Below the pieces are notes generated by a model, which was given only the letters and a program-made list of their open reading frames with translations, was not told the DNA's origin and did no database searches. A stretch of 9,144 nt of DNA from JAVBLF01 sp031553675 (GTDB lineage: Bacteria > Bacillota > Clostridia > Christensenellales > CALWSW01). The stretch covers positions 1 through 9,144 of the forward strand of contig JAVBLF010000001.1 of the NCBI GenBank assembly GCA_031553675.1. The letters are read 5' to 3'. Of this stretch, positions 4,857-9,144 are shown in pieces. The translations under genes and the position numbers were made by a program. How positions within the stretch are numbered: position 1 is the first letter of the stretch; each line of letters starts with the position of its first letter.

Positions 4857-5630
4857 ATGGAGAATGGTATGGTGTATCGCGAAGGTGGTAAGGGCGCCGA
4901 TCTGGTCGATCTGTCGGCGTATCGGGAACGGAAACTTGAACGAATGGCGCGCGCGTCGGTCGAATCGTCGATTCGCTTTGGAGAAGCGGAACAGGTCTCG
5001 CCCGAAGAATCGCAGCTGCGGCTGGCGATTCGCCTGCATGTGCTGAAAGACGGCCAACGCAACGCTTACCCCGCTTGGATGCGCGCCGCGATCGCCCTGG
5101 GATTGTCCTGCCTGATCGCGGTGCTTCTGCTCGTGCCGTCGGAGGCAACGCCTGCTTTGCCGCAGCTGTTTACCGCGGTGGCGCTCTTGATCCCGCTGCT
5201 CTACGAGGGCGAGTACATGTATGCCTTTCTGGCCTACACTTTGCCGCTCGCCGTCGCAAGCCTTCTCGATCCCCCCTCCCAAACGACGGCGTTCTATATC
5301 TGTTTCGGCGCCTACGCCCTTTTGCGTAACGCGATCGGAAACCGTTTTTTTCGCCACAAAGCGGTGTTTTGGAAGCTCTGCGTGCTCGCCTTGCCCACGG
5401 CGCTGCTCGTAGCGGCCAACGCCTGCCTCGCGTGGGGGCTGTGGATCGACAAGATGCCAAGCGGGACATCCCCGGACCTCTACAGCGCCCTGTTTGCGGG
5501 GATCTGCCTCGCGATTTTCGGCGGCCTCGAACTGTCGCAGGGCGTGCTCTGGCGCGTCTATGCCGAGATGCTCCGCCCGCGCATCGTCCGCTTCTCGGGG
5601 GAGCGGGTGCGCCAGGCCGCATCCAGATAA
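4857..5630 (+). CDS. Putative six-helix membrane protein of unknown function
   Basis: I do not recognise a family. The 257-residue product has a charged, probably cytoplasmic N-terminal region of about 70 residues with VDLSAYRERKLERMARAS. About six hydrophobic segments follow, near 76-93, 100-116, 119-137, 144-161, 170-197 and 208-232. The C-terminus is short and basic. Small residues and conserved-looking prolines in the helices are compatible with a transporter or a scaffold, but there is no diagnostic motif. The ATG at 4857 is 13 bases after GGAAGGAG, a long spacer; the in-frame ATG at 4869 and an upstream ATG at 4806 inside the repeat are alternatives. The gene may be read with the two upstream genes or from a promoter in the repeat region. 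It ends in front of a strong terminator. Confidence 0.75.
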   Translation: MENGMVYREGGKGADLVDLSAYRERKLERMARASVESSIRFGEAEQVSPEESQLRLAIRLHVLKDGQRNAYPAWMRAAIALGLSCLIAVLLLVPSEATPALPQLFTAVALLIPLLYEGEYMYAFLAYTLPLAVASLLDPPSQTTAFYICFGAYALLRNAIGNRFFRHKAVFWKLCVLALPTALLVAANACLAWGLWIDKMPSGTSPDLYSALFAGICLAIFGGLELSQGVLWRVYAEMLRPRIVRFSGERVRQAASR

Positions 5631-5643
5631 GTTCCCCCGCCCC

Positions 5644-5669
5644 AAAGTGGCCTCTCGGCCACTTTTTTT
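5644..5669 (+). terminator. Intrinsic terminator after the membrane-protein gene
   Basis: AAAGTGGCC (5644-5652), loop TCTC, GGCCACTTT (5657-5665) form a perfect 9-bp stem with a run of seven T (5663-5669). It closes the unit starting at about 2823. Confidence 0.93.
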
Positions 5670-5681
5670 CTGTGCTGTACA

Positions 5682-5696
5682 ACCCCATTCAGGGGT
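5682..5696. promoter_or_regulatory. Inverted repeat over the -35 region of the GTPase promoter
   Basis: ACCCC-ATTCA-GGGGT is a 5-bp inverted repeat that ends at 5696, overlapping where a -35 box would lie for the TATAAT at 5718. It could be an operator for a metal- or corrinoid-responsive regulator. No regulator gene is visible. Confidence 0.3.
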
Positions 5697-5714
5697 GTGG
5701 AGCAGGTAGCTTTG

Positions 5715-5723
5715 TGCTATAAT
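5715..5723 (+). promoter_or_regulatory. Extended -10 promoter of the COG0523 GTPase operon
   Basis: TGCTATAAT (5715-5723) is a perfect -10 hexamer with the TG-N extension, followed by AT-rich DNA. No good -35 hexamer is found 16-18 bases upstream. Transcription would start near 5730, about 50 bases before the GTPase gene. Confidence 0.7.
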
Positions 5724-5779
5724 TAAAATATGTAAATGCACAAACACATGCGTCGTCGCGGCGGAAGGGAGCCGAATGT

Positions 5780-6376
5780 ATGGATACCATCATCATCGGC
5801 GGTTTTCTCGGGTCGGGCAAAACCACGACCTTGTTGGCGCTCGCGCGGCACGCCGCCCAAAAAGGCCACTCGGTCGCCATCATCGAGAACGAGATCGGGA
5901 AAGTCAGCATCGACGACGGCGTGATCGAGCGCGAGGGATTCATGGTCCAAAACCTGTTTGCGGGCTGCGTGTGCTGCACGCTCACCGGAGACCTTTGCGC
6001 CTGTGTCGACACGATCGCGCGGGAACTCCAGCCCGATCTCCTGATCGTCGAATCGACGGGCATCGCCTTTCCGGAAAAAATCCGCGAAACACTGCAAAGA
6101 TACCTGCAAGTCCCATCGCGCACGCTCTTGATCGTCGACGCGCAGCGCTGGCAGCGGATTTCGCGCGCCATGGAACACCTGGTGATCCAGCAGCTCGAGA
6201 ACGCCGCCTGCGTACTCATCAACAAAGCGGACGCGGTTCCTGCCGACGTTCTGGCGGCGGTCGAAGCCGACATCGTGACGCGTTGCCCGGACGCGCGCGT
6301 TTGGACGGCGAGCGCCCGAGAAGGGCTCGACGACGCGACCTGTGAGGTGATCCTCTATGGCGAATCATTGGCGTGA
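5780..6376 (+). CDS. Short COG0523 (CobW-like) G3E GTPase, putative metallochaperone
   Basis: COG0523 proteins are GTPases that deliver or help insert metals (cobalt, zinc, iron) into enzymes or cofactors. The 198-residue product has Walker A GFLGSGKTT (residues 8-16), ENEIGKVSIDD (36-46), the family metal-binding CxCC as GCVCC (Cys63, 65, 66), Walker B-type ESTG (91-94) and the guanine-specificity NKAD (148-151). It ends right after the GTPase fold. The CobW C-terminal domain and any His-rich metal loop are absent, against 300-400 residues for many relatives. The start at 5780 follows GGAAGGGAG by eight bases. Its last 20 bases overlap the next gene, so the two are translationally coupled. 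Position before a UroD/MtaA-like gene suggests service of a corrinoid or zinc methyltransferase system. The metal specificity cannot be read from the sequence. Confidence 0.92.
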   Translation: MDTIIIGGFLGSGKTTTLLALARHAAQKGHSVAIIENEIGKVSIDDGVIEREGFMVQNLFAGCVCCTLTGDLCACVDTIARELQPDLLIVESTGIAFPEKIRETLQRYLQVPSRTLLIVDAQRWQRISRAMEHLVIQQLENAACVLINKADAVPADVLAAVEADIVTRCPDARVWTASAREGLDDATCEVILYGESLA

Positions 6377-6797
6377 TGGCCATTTCCGCGCGAACCGCGA
6401 GACACGCACCGCCAAGCCCTACCACTTCGGCGTCACGGAACAAGACGGCGCGACGGCTCTGGCCGGCACCTGCCGCCTCACCCTCAACCCACCGCTCCCC
6501 GCCGCGCTCTTGCAGCGAGCGATCGAAGAAGCGGCGCAACGCGTCCAGACGCAGATCGAGGCGTCCGGCGGGATCGTGGGGCACGTCAAATGTTTCGTGG
6601 ACGCAGATGGCGCGTATCTCCAGGTCTCCTGCACGGGCTTCGAGCCGCAATGCACGGCCTCTCCGGACTGGGATGCCGTCAGCGTGGCGCGTGCCGAGCT
6701 GCGATTTGCGGCGATCGGATACCAGTACGACCTCGCCGCCGTGCGCGCAGAGGTCAAAGCGCTCTTTGAGCGTTTGCTCACGAACGAAAGGATCTGA
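6357..6797 (+). CDS. Unknown 146-residue protein coupled to the COG0523 GTPase
   Basis: I do not recognise a family. The soluble product seems to be alpha/beta, with a strand LAGTCRLTLNPPL (about residues 35-47), a helix LLQRAIEEAAQRVQTQIEASG, strands GHVKCFVDADGAYLQVSCTG, and a C-terminal helix ALIx-type region ending LLTNERI. Two Cys and one His (GHVKC, SCTG) lie in the strand region and could touch metal, but there is no clear site. It overlaps the GTPase gene by 20 bases. Its ribosome binding site GAGG (6344-6347) can pair with CCTC (6352-6355) in a small hairpin that ribosomes finishing the GTPase would open. Because the GTPase lacks its usual C-terminal domain, this protein may supply that function as a separate chain. 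That is a hypothesis from context only. Confidence 0.85.
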   Translation: MANHWRDGHFRANRETRTAKPYHFGVTEQDGATALAGTCRLTLNPPLPAALLQRAIEEAAQRVQTQIEASGGIVGHVKCFVDADGAYLQVSCTGFEPQCTASPDWDAVSVARAELRFAAIGYQYDLAAVRAEVKALFERLLTNERI

Positions 6798-6877
6798 CGC
6801 CTGCAACTGCGCGACCCGGTGTGGGGCCGGTGTGCGCACGAGGGGCGTTCCCGATAGGATCAGATAGGAGGTTCATC

Positions 6878-7987
6878 GTGAGTCTATTTGACGAAAGGGT
6901 CAAACGAACCAAGGATGCCATCGCCCTGCAACCCGTGGACAAGATCCCCTATTCCTACAGCGGCTGCGCCTACGTCGCGCGCCGCCAAGGCATCCCCATG
7001 TCCGAATTCATCCGTGACTTTCCCCGCGCGACGGACGCGACGATCGCATTCTGCAAAGCCCACCCCGGCATCGACTCGATCCATTCACCGATCATGGAGC
7101 CGGCCCTGCTTTCCACACTCTGGCTGTCACGCGTCAAACTTCCCGGCGTCGATCTTCCCGAAGACGATCTCTGGCAGGTCGACGAAAGGGAAGTGCTCAC
7201 GCGCGACGATTATGTGGACATCATCGAGAACGGCTACGCTCCCTGGCTCGACAAATTGATGCGCGAAAGGCTGGGCGATCCGTACACGGCCATGCTTCCC
7301 TTCTTGCAAAACATCGGCACGACGACACAGCGCATGAACGCCGAAGCGCAGCTCCCGGTCATGAACGGCGCCAACGCCGGTACGCCGTTTGAAGGCTTCT
7401 GCGGCGGGCGGACACTCGTCGAGTTTTTCATCGACGTGATGGAGGAGCCCGAGCTCGTGAAGAAGGCCTGCGACGCCGCCCACGCCTACACCGCCGCCAA
7501 CTTTGCGGCGACGCTCGAAGCGGCGAAGCCCTTCGCGGCTTGGGTGGGCGGATGGCGCGCCGCACCCGAACTCATGTCGCATGAAATCTGGATCGAATAC
7601 GTCTGGCCCTACATGAAAGAGTTGATCGAGATCGCGATCGCCAAGGACGTGATCCCGATCCTGCACATCGACTCGAATTGGGACAGGGAGATCGGCATGT
7701 TCCGCGAGCTGCCCGCGCGCACTTTGCTGATCATGCTCGATGGCACGACGAACATCCGCCGCGCACGGGAGATCCTCGACGACCACAGCTGTCTGATGGG
7801 CGACGTTCCCGCCAGCATGCTGGCCTTCGGATCCGAGGACGACGTCTACAACTACACGAAGAAGCTGATCGACGACGTTGGCCCCAAGACCGGCCTGATC
7901 GTCAGCTCGGGCTGCGACAACCCGCTCAACGCCAAGGACGCGAACGTCGACGCCATGATCCAGGCAACCCTCGATTACAACGTATAA
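6878..7987 (+). CDS. Uroporphyrinogen decarboxylase/MtaA-like family protein (putative methyltransferase)
   Basis: This superfamily includes HemE and the zinc methyltransferases MtaA, MtbA and CmuA, which move methyl groups between corrinoid proteins and thiols or folates. The 369-residue product has the usual length. It has an N-terminal segment with RVKRTKDAIALQPVDKIPY, a central glycine-rich GFCGGRTLVEFF, and the C-terminal part that carries the metal site in methyltransferases. There, His263-x-Asp265 (HIDSNW) and Cys346 (SSGCDNPLNAKDAN) occupy the places of the H-x-C...C zinc ligands, with Asp replacing the first Cys. This argues for a methyltransferase-like protein, not haem-pathway HemE. 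The GTG at 6878 has a perfect AGGAGG six bases upstream, better than the in-frame ATG at 6821. It is the last gene of the GTPase operon; no corrinoid protein gene is in the window, so the substrate is unknown. Confidence 0.88.
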   Translation: MSLFDERVKRTKDAIALQPVDKIPYSYSGCAYVARRQGIPMSEFIRDFPRATDATIAFCKAHPGIDSIHSPIMEPALLSTLWLSRVKLPGVDLPEDDLWQVDEREVLTRDDYVDIIENGYAPWLDKLMRERLGDPYTAMLPFLQNIGTTTQRMNAEAQLPVMNGANAGTPFEGFCGGRTLVEFFIDVMEEPELVKKACDAAHAYTAANFAATLEAAKPFAAWVGGWRAAPELMSHEIWIEYVWPYMKELIEIAIAKDVIPILHIDSNWDREIGMFRELPARTLLIMLDGTTNIRRAREILDDHSCLMGDVPASMLAFGSEDDVYNYTKKLIDDVGPKTGLIVSSGCDNPLNAKDANVDAMIQATLDYNV

Positions 7988-8022
7988 GCTCCCCACTCGT
8001 AACTCCACGCACCCTGCGACGC

Positions 8023-8054
8023 AAACGGCACAAGCTCGAGCTGTGCCGTTTTTT
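8023..8054 (+). terminator. Intrinsic terminator after the UroD-like gene
   Basis: AAACGGCAC pairs with GTGCCGTTT. The inner AGCTCGAGCT palindrome extends the hairpin past a bulged A, and T runs from 8049 to 8054. It lies 36 bases after the stop at 7987 and closes the three-gene unit. Confidence 0.92.
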
Positions 8055-8094
8055 CGTCGCCGTCGAGGGTGGTGTACGCGCTATACCGACCATG

Positions 8095-8103
8095 TGATAT
8101 AAT
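8095..8103 (+). promoter_or_regulatory. Extended -10 promoter of the aldo/keto reductase gene
   Basis: TGATATAAT (8095-8103) has a perfect -10 hexamer with the TG-N extension. No good -35 is seen. The start would be near 8110, some 45 bases before the ATG at 8156. Confidence 0.65.
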
Positions 8104-8155
8104 GTGGCACAAAGCAAACGATGACGCGCGAAGACGCGCAAGAAGTGAGGACGAG

Positions 8156-9144
8156 ATGCAGTACCGCGAAGACCCCAAGACCGGCAACCGACTTTCCGCG
8201 CTCGGCTACGGCTGTATGCGCTTTCCCGGCAGTTTGGGCCGCGTCGACCTGCCTGCCACGGAAAAGCTCGTGTTGGCCGCGATCGAAGGCGGCGTCAATT
8301 ATTTCGACACCGCCTATCTCTACCCCGGGAGCGAAGAAGCCCTCGGCACGATCCTGCACAAAAACGGGCTGCGCGACAAGGTGTTCATCGCCACCAAGCT
8401 GCCCCAACAACAGTGCAAAAGCACAGCCGACTTCGACAAATTCTTTGCCATCCAAAAACAGAGACTGCGCACCGATTTCATCGACAACTATTTCATGCAC
8501 AACATCTCTGCATATTCCCATTGGGACGATCTGAAACGAAACGGCATCGAGGCGTGGATCGCCGCCAAGAAAGAGCGCGGCGAAATTCGCCAGGTCGGCT
8601 TCAGCTTCCATGGGTCTCAGAGCGATTTCGAGCCCCTCCTCGACGACTATGACTGGGATTTCGTGCAAATCCAATACAATTACATGAACGAGAACTACCA
8701 GGCCGGGCGAAAGGGCCTTCGGGCCGCCGCATCCCGCGGTCTGCCGGTCTTCGTGATGGAACCGCTGCTCGGAGGCAAGCTCGCCACCGGCCTGCCCAAG
8801 GACGCGCTGGAAGGCTTCCGGAAGGCCGATCGCGATCGCTCGCCGGTCGCCTGGGCGCTGGGTTGGCTCTGGGATCAGCCGGAAGTGACCTTGCTGCTGT
8901 CGGGCATGAACACCGAGGCCCAACTGCGCGAAAACCTGGCGCTCGCGGATGCCGCCCGCCCAGGTATGCTCTCGGACGCCGACCGCGCGACGATCGCCGA
9001 TGTCGTGAAGCGCTTGAATCGAAGTTACAAAGTGCCTTGCACGGGCTGCAATTACTGCATGCCCTGCCCGCAGGGCATCAACATCCCCACTTGCTTCTCC
9101 GCCTACAATGCCAGCTACGCGATCGGCTGGACGACCGGCATGCA
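8156..9144 (+). CDS. Aldo/keto reductase with C-terminal ferredoxin-like cluster motif (3' end cut)
   Basis: The enzyme should reduce a carbonyl with NAD(P)H; the substrate is unknown. The first 329 residues are visible and the frame is open at the window edge. The family pattern LGYGCMRFP (16-24) is followed by the catalytic set Asp51 and Tyr56 (FDTAYLYPGSE), Lys81 (ATKLP) and His115 (FMHN). Later come GFSFHG, QIQYNYMN and the C-terminal cofactor-side stretch LLLSGMNTEAQLRENL. Residues 295-305 read CTGCNYCMPCP, a full CxxCxxCxxCP motif for a [4Fe-4S] cluster, typical of the anaerobe subgroup often annotated as ferredoxin-containing aldo/keto reductase. The ATG at 8156 follows GAGGACGAG, spacer five. 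It has its own promoter and follows a terminator, so it is a separate unit. Confidence 0.93.
   Translation, partial: MQYREDPKTGNRLSALGYGCMRFPGSLGRVDLPATEKLVLAAIEGGVNYFDTAYLYPGSEEALGTILHKNGLRDKVFIATKLPQQQCKSTADFDKFFAIQKQRLRTDFIDNYFMHNISAYSHWDDLKRNGIEAWIAAKKERGEIRQVGFSFHGSQSDFEPLLDDYDWDFVQIQYNYMNENYQAGRKGLRAAASRGLPVFVMEPLLGGKLATGLPKDALEGFRKADRDRSPVAWALGWLWDQPEVTLLLSGMNTEAQLRENLALADAARPGMLSDADRATIADVVKRLNRSYKVPCTGCNYCMPCPQGINIPTCFSAYNASYAIGWTTGM

Noticed and set aside
4785..5747. Minus-strand open frame of 320 codons opposite the membrane-protein gene
   Set aside because: It runs through the terminator, promoter and tandem repeat and has a shadow-like Arg/Gln/His-rich composition.
7127..8008. 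Long open frame on the minus strand (293 codons) opposite the UroD-like gene
   Set aside because: It mirrors the codon pattern of the real plus-strand gene, shows no family motif, and lacks a good ribosome binding site. It is an antisense shadow of GC-rich coding sequence.
8081..8923. Minus-strand open frame of 280 codons opposite the aldo/keto reductase
   Set aside because: The plus-strand gene has the complete catalytic set; the minus frame is a shadow.
1..9144. Insertion sequence or phage remnant, tRNA or rRNA genes
   Set aside because: No transposase, integrase or phage motif, no terminal inverted repeats, and no tRNA or rRNA signature was seen on either strand.

Overview
The window is GC-rich DNA that most likely comes from an endospore-forming member of the Bacillota (Clostridia-like). 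The evidence is a cotJ spore-coat cluster, strong AGGAGG-type ribosome binding sites, short AT-rich promoter islands in GC-rich coding sequence, intrinsic terminators, and a DUF5685/J-domain gene pair, which from memory is a clostridial pairing. I cannot name a genus.

Left part, minus strand (1-1824): a cobalt uptake operon cbiM-cbiN-cbiQ, with cbiQ cut by the window edge. In front of it lie a promoter, an adenosylcobalamin riboswitch and an intrinsic terminator. The riboswitch sits where B12 can switch off uptake of the cobalt needed to make it. Just upstream on the same strand (1802-2728) is cotJA-cotJB-cotJC. The cotJC manganese-catalase gene breaks off right after its first three metal ligands, and the -35 box of the riboswitch promoter lies inside its remnant.

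Middle part, plus strand (2788-5669): a promoter with a long purine-rich leader, a DUF5685 gene, a J-domain/TPR gene with a cysteine-rich tail, a 41-bp tandem repeat that encodes two near-identical 14-codon mini-ORFs, a six-helix membrane protein of unknown function, and a strong terminator.

Right part, plus strand (5682-8054): a promoter-to-terminator unit of three genes. They encode a short COG0523 (CobW-like) GTPase lacking the usual C-terminal domain, a 146-residue unknown protein whose start overlaps the GTPase gene, and a uroporphyrinogen-decarboxylase/MtaA-like protein with an H-x-D...C metal site. This looks like a small metallochaperone plus methyltransferase (corrinoid-type) cassette. 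With the B12-controlled cobalt operon it gives the window a cobalt/corrinoid theme, although no corrinoid protein gene is visible. The window ends in an aldo/keto reductase gene with a C-terminal ferredoxin-like cysteine cluster (8156-9144, incomplete).

The least explained parts are the GTPase/unknown/UroD cassette, the tandem mini-ORF leader at 4746-4846, and the cotJC-riboswitch junction.
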